62,818 bases of DNA. It comes from Clostridiales bacterium UBA3678 (GTDB lineage: Bacteria > Bacillota > Clostridia > TANB77 > CAG-508). Below the pieces are notes generated by a model, which made no database searches, had not been told where the DNA came from, and was given only the letters and a program-made list of their open reading frames with translations. Positions 9,614 through 19,094 of this stretch are shown here, piece by piece (position 1 is the stretch's first letter; the number at the start of each line of letters is the position of its first letter). Location: contig DFJF01000008.1 in the NCBI GenBank assembly GCA_002372935.1, forward strand, positions 8,195-71,012. The letters are read 5' to 3'. The translations under genes and the position numbers were made by a program.

Positions 9614-9676
9614 TTTCAGAAGGGGACGGTTCTCTTTTGAAAGAGAACCGTCCCCTTCTGAAAAAGAACCGTCCCC
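9614..9676 (+). repeat. REP-like hairpin repeat, copy 1
   Basis: A 21-bp near-perfect stem (9614-9663) with core GGGGACGGTTCTC / GAGAACCGTCCCC, then an extra half-unit GAACCGTCCCC (9666-9676) and the tail AAATGAAAG. Copy 2 is at 52381-52444. Repeats of this GGGACGGTTC type occur in many Firmicutes, probably moved by REP-associated Y1 transposases; none is encoded here. The tail runs into the SD of the next gene. Confidence 0.85.
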
Positions 9677-9700
9677 AAATGAAAGAAAGGATGATAGAGT

Positions 9701-11986
9701 ATGAAAAAGATAATTGAAAAAATTACAGCTAGTATAATTTTAATAACAACTGCAGTGTATTTTTTACCAATTTATGCTTTTGCAGATTCAGAAACTGTAT
9801 ATAGCAAGCTAAATGCTAATGGTGAAAGATACAAGACGATAGTTACAACAACAGAAGATGAAAATATAAATCAAGAAGAGTCTAACAATGAATTACCAAT
9901 AGAAACAAAAATTACATACAAGTTAGATGGTAAGGATATTAGTGCAGAAGATATTTCAGGAAAGAGTGGAAAAGTAACTATAAGAATAGAATGTGAGAAT
10001 AAATCTAAAAAAGAAGTTAATATAAATGGAACAACAACTACAATGTATACACCATTTATAGTTGCTTTAGGAACAATAATTGATGGAAATAATAATAAAA
10101 ACATCAAGATTTCTAATGGAGGGGAGATTATTGAAAATGGAAACAGAACAATAGCTGCTGGAGTTGTATTCCCTGGATTAGAAGAAAGCTTAAATTTGAC
10201 AGGAGATTTGTCAGATGTTGAGATCCCAAGCTATTTAGAAATTACTATGGATTCAGAAAATTTTGAAACAAATAATGTTTTAATGTATGCTTCACCTAAA
10301 ATATTAACAAAAGATATTGATTGGAGCGAATTTGATAATTTATTTGATTCTGTTAATGAATTGCAAAATGGTATAGACAAAATAGAAAATGGAGCAAATT
10401 CTTTAGTAGATGGAACATCAGAATTAAAAGATGGAGCAGATACTTTGAAAGATGCAATATCAAGTGCTTATAATGGAAGTGATGAGATTAAGAAACAAGT
10501 AATAGAATCTATAAAATCACTTGAAAAAGATAACTCTAATGCTTTAACAGATAAGCAATTAGAGAGCATTGCAGATCAAGCAAGCAAGACAGCAGAAAAA
10601 TCAATTGAAAGTCAACTAGAGATAATAGGAAAATCAGCTAAATTACAAGCTACAAGCAGTATAAATGGACAATTAGATTCGATTGGAAAACAAGCTTCAA
10701 GTACGGCAGAGAAAACTATTGAAAGTCAATTAAGTACAATTGAAAGTAGTGCAGAAGACACAGTTACAAAATCAATTAAAAGTCAATTATCTACAATTGG
10801 AGAAAATGCAAGTAAAACAGCTGTAGAATCAATACAAAGTCAAATGTCTACAATTACAGATTCGGCAGTAGCATCTGCAAAAGCTCAAATAAATTCAAAT
10901 AAAGATGCTTTAATTAAACAAATATCATCAACTATACAATCAAGTTTAAGTAGCCAAATGGATTCTTTAGTTACAGGAGTTACAAAGGCAGTTATGACAT
11001 CTGTTTCTTCAAAATTTGATACAATTGAAGCATCTGCTACAAAAGTGGGAAAAAATGCAGCAAGTTCTGATGTAGCTAATGTGGAAAAAGCGTTAGATGA
11101 TGCAGGATTAGATGAGGCTACTAAAAAGGCAATTCTTGCAAATGTAAATAGTGCAGTAGACACAGCTGCAGAAACTTCAGCAAAAACAGCAACATCAAGT
11201 TCAAAGCAAGTAACAGAAAGTGCAGTAAAATCTGCTTCAGCAAATACAGCAAAACAAATAGAATCAAGTATTGCATCAGGAGCTTTTGATACTTTAAGCG
11301 AAAATCTTATAGAAACACTTGCAAGTCAAGTAGCTAGCCAAGTAGCACAGGGTGTTACAGAAAAAATAGTTGGAACAGTTGCATCACAAGTAGCACAAAA
11401 TACAGCATTAACTGTTGCAAAATCAGTTGCAAAACAAGTTGCTTCATCTGTTGCAAAAGAGGTTGCACCAAGTGTTGCAAGCCAAACAGCTAAGGGTACA
11501 GCAAGTCAAGTTGCACCAAGTGTTGCAGAACAAACAGCTGAGTCAACAGCAAAACAAGTAGCAAGTCAAGTTGCAGGTCAAACTGCTTCAACAGTTGCAA
11601 GTAAAGTAGGAAATGAGGTAAAAAAAGTAGCAACAGAAACTATAAAGAGCTCAATGAATAAATTATTAAATAGTGGAATTATTCCACTTACAGATGGTTT
11701 AAGTAAAATAAGTGATGGAGCAAAAGAATTATCTTCTGGTACTTCAACACTTGATGATGGAGCAAAAGAGCTAAGAGATGGTATTAGCAAATATAACAAA
11801 GAAGGAATTAGCAAAATTTCTGATTTAATAAATAATGATTTAAAAAATCTAGAAGTAAGAGCTAAGAAATTAGAAGAACTTTCTAAAGATTATAATAAAT
11901 TTAAAGATAATGAAGAAAGAGACAGAATTAGCTTTATTTCATCAGTTGATTCTATAACAAAGAATGAGGATGAAACTGAAAATTAA
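9701..11986 (+). CDS. Large secreted alanine/serine-rich helical protein
   Basis: Signal peptide (about 1-28, cleavage near YAFA-DSE), a beta-rich domain (about 35-190, with TYKLDGKDISAEDISGKSGKVTIRIEC split over several strands), then more than 500 residues of low-complexity helix. That region has short YhgE/Pip-like units (LVDGTSELKDGADTLKDA, LSSGTSTLDDGAKELRDG) flanking long arrays of ASQVAxxTA and SIESQLxxIxxSA. No C-terminal anchor is visible, so it is secreted or bound to a partner. DG-heptad proteins are often encoded beside MMPL/RND exporters, so it is probably an accessory of the upstream exporter. It lies 92 bp downstream with no terminator except the REP hairpin. Confidence 0.75.
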   Translation: MKKIIEKITASIILITTAVYFLPIYAFADSETVYSKLNANGERYKTIVTTTEDENINQEESNNELPIETKITYKLDGKDISAEDISGKSGKVTIRIECENKSKKEVNINGTTTTMYTPFIVALGTIIDGNNNKNIKISNGGEIIENGNRTIAAGVVFPGLEESLNLTGDLSDVEIPSYLEITMDSENFETNNVLMYASPKILTKDIDWSEFDNLFDSVNELQNGIDKIENGANSLVDGTSELKDGADTLKDAISSAYNGSDEIKKQVIESIKSLEKDNSNALTDKQLESIADQASKTAEKSIESQLEIIGKSAKLQATSSINGQLDSIGKQASSTAEKTIESQLSTIESSAEDTVTKSIKSQLSTIGENASKTAVESIQSQMSTITDSAVASAKAQINSNKDALIKQISSTIQSSLSSQMDSLVTGVTKAVMTSVSSKFDTIEASATKVGKNAASSDVANVEKALDDAGLDEATKKAILANVNSAVDTAAETSAKTATSSSKQVTESAVKSASANTAKQIESSIASGAFDTLSENLIETLASQVASQVAQGVTEKIVGTVASQVAQNTALTVAKSVAKQVASSVAKEVAPSVASQTAKGTASQVAPSVAEQTAESTAKQVASQVAGQTASTVASKVGNEVKKVATETIKSSMNKLLNSGIIPLTDGLSKISDGAKELSSGTSTLDDGAKELRDGISKYNKEGISKISDLINNDLKNLEVRAKKLEELSKDYNKFKDNEERDRISFISSVDSITKNEDETEN

Positions 11987-11996
11987 ATAAATTAAA

Positions 11997-12055
11997 AAAC
12001 TGTGACTGGTAAGTGAAAATATTTCAATTCATTTATCAGTCACAGTTTTATTTTC
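11997..12055. terminator. Bidirectional terminator between convergent genes
   Basis: AAACTGTGACTG (11997-12008) pairs with CAGTCACAGTTT (12037-12048). T-rich sequence follows on the plus strand and A-rich sequence precedes it. The right arm lies inside the last codons of lgt, so the hairpin also ends the lgt message. Confidence 0.8.
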
Positions 12056-12808
12056 TTTTATTATCAGTATAATTCCAATAATAAATAATATTATACTAAT
12101 CCATTGTGATGTTGATAATCCTATTATGATTCCTCTTTCAACATCTCCTCTAAAGAATTCTAGAGTAAATCTTGTAATACTATAAAGTATGCAGTATAAA
12201 GCACATGTTTTAAATGTTCCTTTAAATTTTTTATATGTAATGAATAATATTAAGAAAATTATCATATTACATGCACTTTCAATTAATTGAGTTGGAAACA
12301 ATGGGATTCCAATTCGTGCATATGGGGTTTTTTGAAATATTACACTTCCAAATCCGTGATATTCAATTCCATAACAACATCCAGCTAAAAAGCAACCAAT
12401 TCTTGCAATTGAATGAAATAATGGGATTACTGGTACTGCAATGAAGAATAATGTTTTAAACGAAATATTAAATGTTTTGGCATATATCCAAAGTCCGAAG
12501 ATTGTTCCAAATAAACCACCATAAAATACTAAACCTCCTCGAATAAGTGAAAGATACATATCATTAAATTTTCCAGCTAATATGTATTGTATCAATATTG
12601 GTAAATTTATAAATATATATAATAATTTTGCTCCTAAAAAGCATCCAATCAGTGCAAATAAAAAAGCGTAAAAGACATCTTCTTTATTTATGTTATAAAA
12701 TTTTGAAAAGAAGAACACTGCCATTAATGCTGAAATAACTATTGCTATAAATGACATAATAGCATATGAACCTATTATATGTCCAAATATGGTTACATAT
12801 GGATGCAT
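12029..12808 (-). CDS. lgt: Prolipoprotein diacylglyceryl transferase
   Basis: Integral membrane enzyme that transfers diacylglycerol from phosphatidylglycerol to the lipobox cysteine of prolipoproteins. About seven membrane helices are visible. The signature HSIARIGCFLAGCCYG (about residues 130-146), the conserved RGGLVFYGG loop and the late Arg in FFRGDVERG are all present. The start at 12808 is chosen because AGGAGG precedes it by nine bases; the frame is open 22 codons further upstream but has no SD there. Length 259 residues is normal. Confidence 0.95.
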   Translation of the reverse strand: MHPYVTIFGHIIGSYAIMSFIAIVISALMAVFFFSKFYNINKEDVFYAFLFALIGCFLGAKLLYIFINLPILIQYILAGKFNDMYLSLIRGGLVFYGGLFGTIFGLWIYAKTFNISFKTLFFIAVPVIPLFHSIARIGCFLAGCCYGIEYHGFGSVIFQKTPYARIGIPLFPTQLIESACNMIIFLILFITYKKFKGTFKTCALYCILYSITRFTLEFFRGDVERGIIIGLSTSQWISIILFIIGIILIIKENKTVTDK

Positions 12809-12839
12809 AAAAAAATTCCTCCTATTTTTTACATAAACT

Positions 12840-12872
12840 GAGCATTCAAATTGTTTTAAAACTTGAATGCTC
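12840..12872 (-). terminator. Hairpin between DUF4190 gene and lgt
   Basis: GAGCATTCAA and TTGAATGCTC form a 10-bp stem with a short A/T-rich loop, between the end of the DUF4190 gene and the lgt SD. The downstream T tract is broken, so termination may be partial and lgt could be read through. Confidence 0.55.
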
Positions 12873-12896
12873 AAGGCTTTTAACTTATATTTTTTA

Positions 12897-13160
12897 TTAA
12901 GATATTGAATTTAGCCAACTTGCTCCTGCACCAGCAGCACCTATACATGCACCACAAGCAATAACAAGGATTAAGTTTAGGACTAAACCAATGATGCTAC
13001 AAACAAGACCAGCTGTTGCCATTCCTGATGGCTCTTTTTTTCTTGCTACTATAGATAATATCAAGCCTACTATACTGCAAATTAGACCTATTGGTTGAAA
13101 AATAAAAGAAAAAACGATACCTACAATACCTAGAACTAAACTTCCAACTGCCATCTTCAT
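12897..13160 (-). CDS. DUF4190-type small membrane protein
   Basis: 87 residues, almost wholly two pairs of Gly/Ile-rich membrane segments (GSLVLGIVGIVFSFI, IGLICSIVGLILSIVARKKE, AGLVCSIIGLVLNLILV) separated by the charged turn ARKKEPSG. This is the DUF4190 pattern, a family of unknown function. The SD GGGGGG precedes the ATG. It is upstream of lgt on the same strand, but a hairpin lies between them. Confidence 0.8.
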   Translation of the reverse strand: MKMAVGSLVLGIVGIVFSFIFQPIGLICSIVGLILSIVARKKEPSGMATAGLVCSIIGLVLNLILVIACGACIGAAGAGASWLNSIS

Positions 13161-13376
13161 TTCCCCCCTTTATTTACTATTTAAATATTAAATTGAGTAA
13201 TTAATATTTAAAATGATTATCTCATAAAAAAATTTTTTTGTCCACTAATTTTGTAAAAATAATATTTTTTTGTATAACTTTGTAATTTTTTGTCTATAAC
13301 AAATGGTATTTTTGTTTAGTATTTAACTTGCAGATTAAAAAAGGTAAATAATAAAAAGACAAAAATATGTAAAAAA
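13161..13376. other. Non-coding AT-rich stretch upstream of clpB
   Basis: No gene is visible. It contains an imperfect palindrome near 13180-13213 (TTTAAATATTAA facing TTAATATTTAAA) close to the start of the DUF4190 gene, possibly its control site. The rest shows nothing I can support. Confidence 0.5.
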
Positions 13377-13419
13377 TTAGCACTCTCCTATTGACTTTGC
13401 TAAAATATAGTGATATAAT
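13377..13419 (+). promoter_or_regulatory. clpB promoter with CIRCE-like operator
   Basis: TTAGCACTC (13377-13385), nine bases, then CTTTGCTAA (13395-13403). The left half matches the CIRCE consensus (TTAGCACTC-N9-GAGTGCTAA) perfectly and the right half in six of nine positions. It overlaps a sigma-A promoter: TTGACT (13391-13396), 17 bp, TATAAT (13414-13419). Heat-shock control by HrcA is the inference. Confidence 0.7.
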
Positions 13420-13437
13420 AAAAAATGTAAAAACAAT

Positions 13438-13473
13438 AAGGCACATTCACTACCTTGGAATAGTGCTTTTTTT
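13438..13473 (+). terminator. Intrinsic terminator in the clpB leader
   Basis: AAGGCAC-ATTC pairs with GAAT-A-GTGCTTT around a nine-base loop, followed by seven T residues (13467-13473). It lies about 20-50 bases after the predicted start site and before the clpB SD, so full-length clpB mRNA must read through it. This suggests attenuation. Confidence 0.65.
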
Positions 13474-13530
13474 ATATTACTTGTAAAAAGATGCATGCAC
13501 AGATGAAAATGAATGAAAGGAGTGATTATT

Positions 13531-16122
13531 ATGAATTTACAAAAGTTTACACAAAAGTCTTTAGAGGCTATTCAAGATGCCCAAAGTTTAGCTGTTGAAA
13601 ATCAAAATTCACAGATAGAGCAAGAACATTTATTTTTGGCTCTTTTAAGGCAAGATGAAAGCTTGATTAAAGAGTTAATTAAGAAAATTGGACAAGAGGA
13701 AATGCTTGAAAACGATTTAGAGAATGCAGTTAAAAGATTGCCAAGTATGACAGGAGGAGCAAGAGAAGCAAATAATATTTATGTTGCACAAGATGTTGAT
13801 AAAGTGTTGACAGATGCAGAGAAAATTGCTAAAAAAATGAAAGATGAATATGTTTCGGTTGAACATATAATGATTTCTATTTTTGATAATTGTAATAATA
13901 AAATTAAAGAAATTTTAAGGACTCATAACATAAACAAAAGTGATTTCTTAAAAGCTTTGTCAGAAGTTAGAGGGAACACAAGAGTTACATCTGATAACCC
14001 TGAAGATACATACAATGTTTTAAAAAAATATGGGCAAGATTTGACACAAATGGCAAGAGATCAGAAACTTGACCCTGTAATAGGTAGAGATGAGGAAATA
14101 AGAAATGTTATAAGGATTTTATCTAGAAAAACAAAAAATAATCCATGTTTAATTGGTGAGCCAGGTGTTGGTAAAACAGCTATTGCAGAAGGTTTGGCTT
14201 TAAGAATTGTTAGAGGAGATGTGCCAGAAAGTTTAAAAGAGTGTACTATATTTTCACTTGATATGGGCTCTTTAGTTGCTGGTGCTAAATATAGAGGTGA
14301 GTTTGAGGAAAGATTAAAAGCTGTTCTTCAGGAAGTAAAAAAAAGTGAAGGTAAAATTATTTTATTTATTGACGAACTTCATACAATTGTTGGAGCAGGA
14401 AAGACAGAAGGTGCTATGGATGCAGGAAATATTTTAAAACCAATGCTTGCAAGAGGAGAGCTTCACTGTATAGGTGCAACAACTTTAAATGAATATAGAC
14501 AATATATAGAAAAAGATCAAGCACTTGAAAGAAGATTTCAACCTGTTATGGTTGATGAGCCATCAGTTGAAGATACAATAACAATTTTAAGAGGACTAAA
14601 AGAAAGATATGAGGTATTTCACGGAGTTAAAATTGCAGATAATGCACTAATTTCAGCTGCAACACTTTCAAACAGATATATTTCAGATAGATTTTTGCCA
14701 GATAAGGCTATTGATTTAATTGATGAAGCATGTAGTTTAATAAAAACAGAAATGGAATCAATGCCAACAGAGCTTGATGATGTATCAAGAAAAATTATGC
14801 AATTAGAAATAGAAGAAGCAGCACTTTCTAAAGAAAAAGATGAGTTCTCTAAAAAGCGTTTGGATGATATAAAAAAGGAAAAAGCAGAACTAAAAACAAA
14901 ATTTGATGGAATGAAAGCAAAATGGGACAATGAAAAACAAGCTATTTCTGAAGTTCAAAAATTAAGAGAACAAATAGAAAGCATAAATGCTGAAATTGAG
15001 CAAGCAGAAAGAAATTATGATTTAAATAAAGTTGCAGAACTAAGATATGGGAAACTACCAGAATTGCAAAAAAATTTAAAAGAAAAAGAGGAAATTATTG
15101 AAAAAAGTAAAGAAGATGGGCTATTAAGAAATAAAGTAACCGAAGAAGAAATTGCAAAAATTGTTTCTAAATGGACAGGAATTCCTGTAACAAAACTTAT
15201 GGAAGGTGAAAAAGAAAAGATTTTGCACTTACCAGAGATACTTCATAAAAGAGTAATTGGACAGGATGAGGCTGTAGAAAAAGTTTCGGATGCGATTATG
15301 CGCTCAAGAGCTGGAATCTCTGATCCAAAAAGACCAATTGGTTCATTCATGTTTTTAGGACCTACAGGTGTTGGAAAAACAGAACTTGCAAAATCACTTG
15401 CAGAGGCTCTATTTGATGATGAACACAATATGGTAAGAATCGATATGTCTGAATATATGGAAAAATATTCGGTTTCAAGGTTAATAGGAGCTCCTCCAGG
15501 ATATGTTGGATATGAAGAAGGAGGACAATTAACAGAAGCAGTTAGAAGAAAACCATATTCAGTAATATTATTTGATGAAATAGAAAAAGCTCATCCAGAT
15601 GTATTTAATATATTACTTCAGGTATTAGATGATGGACGTATTACAGATTCACAAGGAAGAACAGTTGATTTTAAAAATACAATTATAATTTTGACATCAA
15701 ATTTGGGTTCAGAGTATATATTAGAAGGTATTCAAGAAAATGGAGAAATTTCAGAAGATGCAAAACAAAAAGTTAGAGAATTATTAAAACATAGTTTTAG
15801 ACCAGAATTTTTAAATAGACTTGATGAGATTATTTTTTACAAACCATTGCAAAAAGCACAAATTTCTAAGATTTTAGATTTGTTAATTAAAGATTTGGAA
15901 AATAGACTTGAAGATAAACATATAAAATTGGATTTAACAGAATCTGCAAAAGATTATTTAATAGATAATGGATATGATGAAGTTTATGGAGCAAGACCAC
16001 TTAAGAGATTTGTTCAGAAAAAACTTGAGACATTAATTGCTAAGAAGATTTTGATGGGAGAAATTTTACCAAGAACAACAGTAAAAATTGATTGTGAAAA
16101 TGGAGAATTGGAAATTAAATAA
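13531..16122 (+). CDS. clpB: ATP-dependent disaggregase ClpB
   Basis: Hsp100 disaggregase that works with DnaK to dissolve protein aggregates in the cytoplasm. Two Clp N repeats (about 1-145), AAA1 with Walker A GEPGVGKTA and Walker B LFIDELHTIVGAG, a coiled middle domain (about 405-525) that distinguishes ClpB from ClpC, AAA2 with Walker A GPTGVGKTE and Walker B ILFDEIEKAHPD, and a C-terminal D2-small domain. 863 residues is typical. The start at 13531 has the SD AAAGGAG seven bases upstream; an in-frame ATG at 13513 lies before that SD and is rejected. A CIRCE-like operator and a leader terminator precede it. Confidence 0.96.
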   Translation: MNLQKFTQKSLEAIQDAQSLAVENQNSQIEQEHLFLALLRQDESLIKELIKKIGQEEMLENDLENAVKRLPSMTGGAREANNIYVAQDVDKVLTDAEKIAKKMKDEYVSVEHIMISIFDNCNNKIKEILRTHNINKSDFLKALSEVRGNTRVTSDNPEDTYNVLKKYGQDLTQMARDQKLDPVIGRDEEIRNVIRILSRKTKNNPCLIGEPGVGKTAIAEGLALRIVRGDVPESLKECTIFSLDMGSLVAGAKYRGEFEERLKAVLQEVKKSEGKIILFIDELHTIVGAGKTEGAMDAGNILKPMLARGELHCIGATTLNEYRQYIEKDQALERRFQPVMVDEPSVEDTITILRGLKERYEVFHGVKIADNALISAATLSNRYISDRFLPDKAIDLIDEACSLIKTEMESMPTELDDVSRKIMQLEIEEAALSKEKDEFSKKRLDDIKKEKAELKTKFDGMKAKWDNEKQAISEVQKLREQIESINAEIEQAERNYDLNKVAELRYGKLPELQKNLKEKEEIIEKSKEDGLLRNKVTEEEIAKIVSKWTGIPVTKLMEGEKEKILHLPEILHKRVIGQDEAVEKVSDAIMRSRAGISDPKRPIGSFMFLGPTGVGKTELAKSLAEALFDDEHNMVRIDMSEYMEKYSVSRLIGAPPGYVGYEEGGQLTEAVRRKPYSVILFDEIEKAHPDVFNILLQVLDDGRITDSQGRTVDFKNTIIILTSNLGSEYILEGIQENGEISEDAKQKVRELLKHSFRPEFLNRLDEIIFYKPLQKAQISKILDLLIKDLENRLEDKHIKLDLTESAKDYLIDNGYDEVYGARPLKRFVQKKLETLIAKKILMGEILPRTTVKIDCENGELEIK

Positions 16123-16219
16123 TATGGATAATTGTACTCTAGTAGTAAATACTTGATAATTATCTAAAAATTTGATAAAATGTGATGGAAAATTTTATCA
16201 AAGACAGGTGATGATTTAT

Positions 16220-17656
16220 ATGAAATATGATGTTATAGCAATAGGAATGGGACCAAGTTCAGTTTTTATGGCATATGAACTAATTCAAAAAAAGAAAGCA
16301 AAGAATATTTTATTAATTGAAGAAGGCCATTCAATTAAAAAAAGAAATTGCCCGATTGAAAAGACAGGGAAATGCGTACATTGCAAGCCTTTTTGCAATA
16401 TAACAAGTGGATTTTCAGGTGCAGGAGCTTTTTCAGATGGTAAATTGTCTTTATATAATAAAGAAGATGATGATATTTATGTAGGTGGAGAACTTCAGAA
16501 ATATATTGGAGTTGAAGAAACAAAGAAACTAATAGATTATGTGGATAAAATATATTTGGATTTTGGTGCTACAGAAGAACTTCAGGGAATTCAATATAAA
16601 GATGAAATAAACAAAATTAAAGAAAAAGCTAAGAAAAATAATTTAAATTTGATTTCTATTCCAATAAGACATTTAGGGACAGAAAAAAGTCATGATTTGT
16701 ACTTAAAAATAGAAAATTATCTTGAAGATAATGGTGTAAATCTTATGTTTGAAACAATTGTAGATGATTTAATTATAGAAGACAATATTGTAAAAGGTGT
16801 GAAAATTAAGCCTTCATCTAAAATTGATGATAAAGATGCTAAATTAGAAACAATCTATGGGGACAATGTTGTAATTGCTGTAGGAAGAAAGGGTGCAAAT
16901 TGGCTTACAAATATTTGCCAAAAACATAATATTGAAACAGAGCCAGGAATTGTAGATATTGGAGTTCGATACGAATTACCCGATGCTGTAATGAAAGATG
17001 TTAATAAATATATGTATGAAGGCAAATTTATTGGAAGACCATTTCCGTTTGGAGATAAAGTTAGAACTTTTTGCCAAAATCCAAGTGGATTTGTTTCTGC
17101 AGAAGTATATGATAATAACTTAACATTGGTAAATGGTCATTCATATGCCAATAAAAAAAGTACAAATACCAATTTAGCATTACTTGTATCACACCACTTT
17201 AATTATCCGTTTAATAAACCTATAGAATATGGTAGAAATGTGGCTAAAAATTTAAATGAGCTTGGAGCAGGAAATATTGTAGTTCAAAGGCTTGGAGATA
17301 TTTATAGAGGAAAAAGAACATGGCAAGAAGAACTTGATCATAACAAAGTTGTTCCAACTTTAAAAGCTGCTGTTCCAGGAGATATAACATTTGCCCTTGG
17401 TTATAGAACAATGACAGATATTTTAGGATTTATTAATCAAATCGATAAAGTCGTCGAAGGATTTGCAGATCCATCGAATTTACTATACGCACCAGAAATA
17501 AAATTCTATTCAAACAAAGTAAAAATTGATAATAATTTTAAATCTTCTGTTGATGGATTGTATTCAATAGGCGATGGTGGAGGACTTACAAGAGGTCTAA
17601 TGATGGCATCTTGTTCAGGAGTCCAGTTAGCAAGGACTTTGAATGATAAAATATAA
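16220..17656 (+). CDS. FAD-dependent dehydrogenase, COG2509 type
   Basis: Flavoprotein with an N-terminal Rossmann fold (YDVIAIGMGPSSVFMAYEL, residues about 2-20), a Cys-rich segment (NCPIEKTGKCVHCKPFC, about 48-64) directly followed by GFSGAGAFSDGKL, and a C-terminal FAD-closing motif (GLYSIGDGGGLTRGLMMASCSG). This order is characteristic of the COG2509 'uncharacterized FAD-dependent dehydrogenases' of Clostridia. The substrate is unknown. ATG 16220 is chosen because AGGTG lies nine bases upstream; 16211 and 16172 are poorer. It is probably monocistronic. Confidence 0.85.
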   Translation: MKYDVIAIGMGPSSVFMAYELIQKKKAKNILLIEEGHSIKKRNCPIEKTGKCVHCKPFCNITSGFSGAGAFSDGKLSLYNKEDDDIYVGGELQKYIGVEETKKLIDYVDKIYLDFGATEELQGIQYKDEINKIKEKAKKNNLNLISIPIRHLGTEKSHDLYLKIENYLEDNGVNLMFETIVDDLIIEDNIVKGVKIKPSSKIDDKDAKLETIYGDNVVIAVGRKGANWLTNICQKHNIETEPGIVDIGVRYELPDAVMKDVNKYMYEGKFIGRPFPFGDKVRTFCQNPSGFVSAEVYDNNLTLVNGHSYANKKSTNTNLALLVSHHFNYPFNKPIEYGRNVAKNLNELGAGNIVVQRLGDIYRGKRTWQEELDHNKVVPTLKAAVPGDITFALGYRTMTDILGFINQIDKVVEGFADPSNLLYAPEIKFYSNKVKIDNNFKSSVDGLYSIGDGGGLTRGLMMASCSGVQLARTLNDKI

Positions 17657-17683
17657 AAATTGTGATTCAGTTAAAATAAAAAT

Positions 17684-17720
17684 AAGCCATAAAGTATTGA
17701 AAAATCAATGCTTTATGGCT
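17684..17720. terminator. Hairpin beside attL, likely displaced tRNA-Arg terminator
   Basis: AGCCATAAAGTATTGA / TCAATGCTTTATGGCT stem, T-rich on both sides. It resembles the hairpin at 21124-21160 and sits at the same distance from the 13-bp att core. It ends the FAD gene on the plus strand and may be the tRNA-Arg terminator displaced by the integrated element. Confidence 0.65.
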
Positions 17721-17728
17721 TTTGATGC

Positions 17729-17741
17729 TTGGTGCACCAGG
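17729..17741. other. Left attachment core (tRNA-Arg 3'-end copy)
   Basis: TTGGTGCACCAGG, identical to the intact tRNA-Arg 3' end at 21169-21181. The similarity, though weaker, continues through the adjacent hairpin (CTTTAtggcTTTtgAT here, CTTTAcagaTTTacAT at the right end). Confidence 0.85.
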
Positions 17742-17866
17742 TTTATCAGTACATATTTTATTAAAACGGATAAAATATGACAACCCACGAAATGCTGATA
17801 TTTCAAGCTTTTTATAAGATACATACTTTAACAAAATTTTATAAAATTCTGTAAAAAATAATGGAG

Positions 17867-17909
17867 TTGCATTCACGGTTGCAGTCAATACTTAATTTGT
17901 TGATTGCAA
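17867..17909. repeat. Putative integrase arm-binding sites, left end
   Basis: Three decamers of consensus TTGCANTCAA: TTGCATTCAC (17867-17876), TTGCAGTCAA (17879-17888) and inverted TTGATTGCAA (17900-17909). They lie between the att core and the end of int, where tyrosine integrases place arm sites; two more copies are at the right end. Confidence 0.65.
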
Positions 17910-19094
17910 CCAATTTAAATAACCATCTAATTTGTTTACTTCTTTTTGTTTAAATTTATTAAATACATCCGTATATGTATTAAGTGTAATTGAAATGTTT
18001 TTGAGTCCCAAAATTCGTAATAGAGTAACAGCCTGCATGCCACTTTCTATACATCTCGTTGCAAATGTATGTCTTAACATATGTGTGTGAACATCACTTG
18101 ATTTAATTTGAATTTTGTTACCACTTTTATTTAATTTAGATGTATTTACTTTAATAACTTTTATATCTGCTTTTGCACATATTCTCTTAAAATGAGAGTT
18201 TATTGATGATGGATTGATTAATTAATTTATCATTCATAGTAAATAAAGTGCTTGTATGGTCAATCTCGTAAGAATTTAATATACCATAAAGGGTAGATAT
18301 AATTGGAATATCTCTTTGCCCAGAATAAGTTTTTGTAGTTGATCCAATTATTACTTTATCATTTTGGTCTTTTGTTAAGGTTTTACTTACATGAATAACT
18401 TTATTATCTAAATCTATATCGTCTATACTTAATGCAAATATTTCTCCTATTCTCATTCCAGTATACAAGGCAATGAAAAGTATTGTTCTATATGGTTCAT
18501 GATATTTTTGCAATTCTTTAACAAAAGCTTGCTGTTCTTCAACCGTTAAAGCTACAATCTTTTTCTTATCATCTTTTTTTGGTTTTATTATAGCACCTTT
18601 TATTGCAAAAGGATTATTTTTTACAATGCCATTTATTACAGCATAATTAAAAGCAGAGCTTATTTGAATACTCATTTTTTGAATAACGATTGCAGAATAA
18701 TCAACAATATTTTTAAAATTATTATTAATATCTGCAATAGATATTTCCTGAATAGGTTTTTCTGTTAGTTTAGGCATATTTTTTCAATAGATTTAATTGT
18801 ATCCATGTTTCTTTTATATGATACATCTTTTATTTGTTTTAGTTCATATTGCAAATTTACACGATTTTTCATAAGTTCACTTAAAGTTATATCATTTTTA
18901 TCAATATACTCTTTGTTTTTGATTTCAGTTAAATGCTCGTTGATTTTTTCTGAAACTTCTTTTCTAGTTTTTCCATATACAGTCTTTCGAATTAATTTCC
19001 CGTTATCATCACGACCAATTACATATTGCCCGCACCATCTTTTCCTACTGGGAACAAAATAAATAGTTCCTTCGCCATTTCCTTTTTTTGCCAT
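17892..19094 (-). pseudogene. int: Tyrosine integrase, two frameshifts
   Basis: Phage/ICE-type tyrosine recombinase in three frames. 19094-18765 holds the AP2-like arm-binding N terminus (MAKKGNGEGTIYFVPSRKRW) and the start of the core-binding domain. 18777-18187 holds the catalytic Arg I (TGMRIGEIFAL). The frame restored near 18200 holds HMLRHTFATR (His-x-x-Arg) and the tyrosine in TLNTYTDV. The first break is in an A6 run where adding one A restores the frame; the second is an extra A in an AAA run. All catalytic residues survive, so the damage is recent. It lies next to attL with the arm sites at its 3' end. Confidence 0.85.

Noticed and set aside
10500..11640. Repeated blocks in the large secreted protein gene, CRISPR-like at first sight
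   Set aside because: Units are coding, in frame and imperfect, with no fixed repeat-spacer structure; they encode helical ASQVA-type repeats.
17667..17888. Minus-strand open frame across the left att site
   Set aside because: Its end is formed by the hairpin and the tRNA fragment; no SD; spurious.
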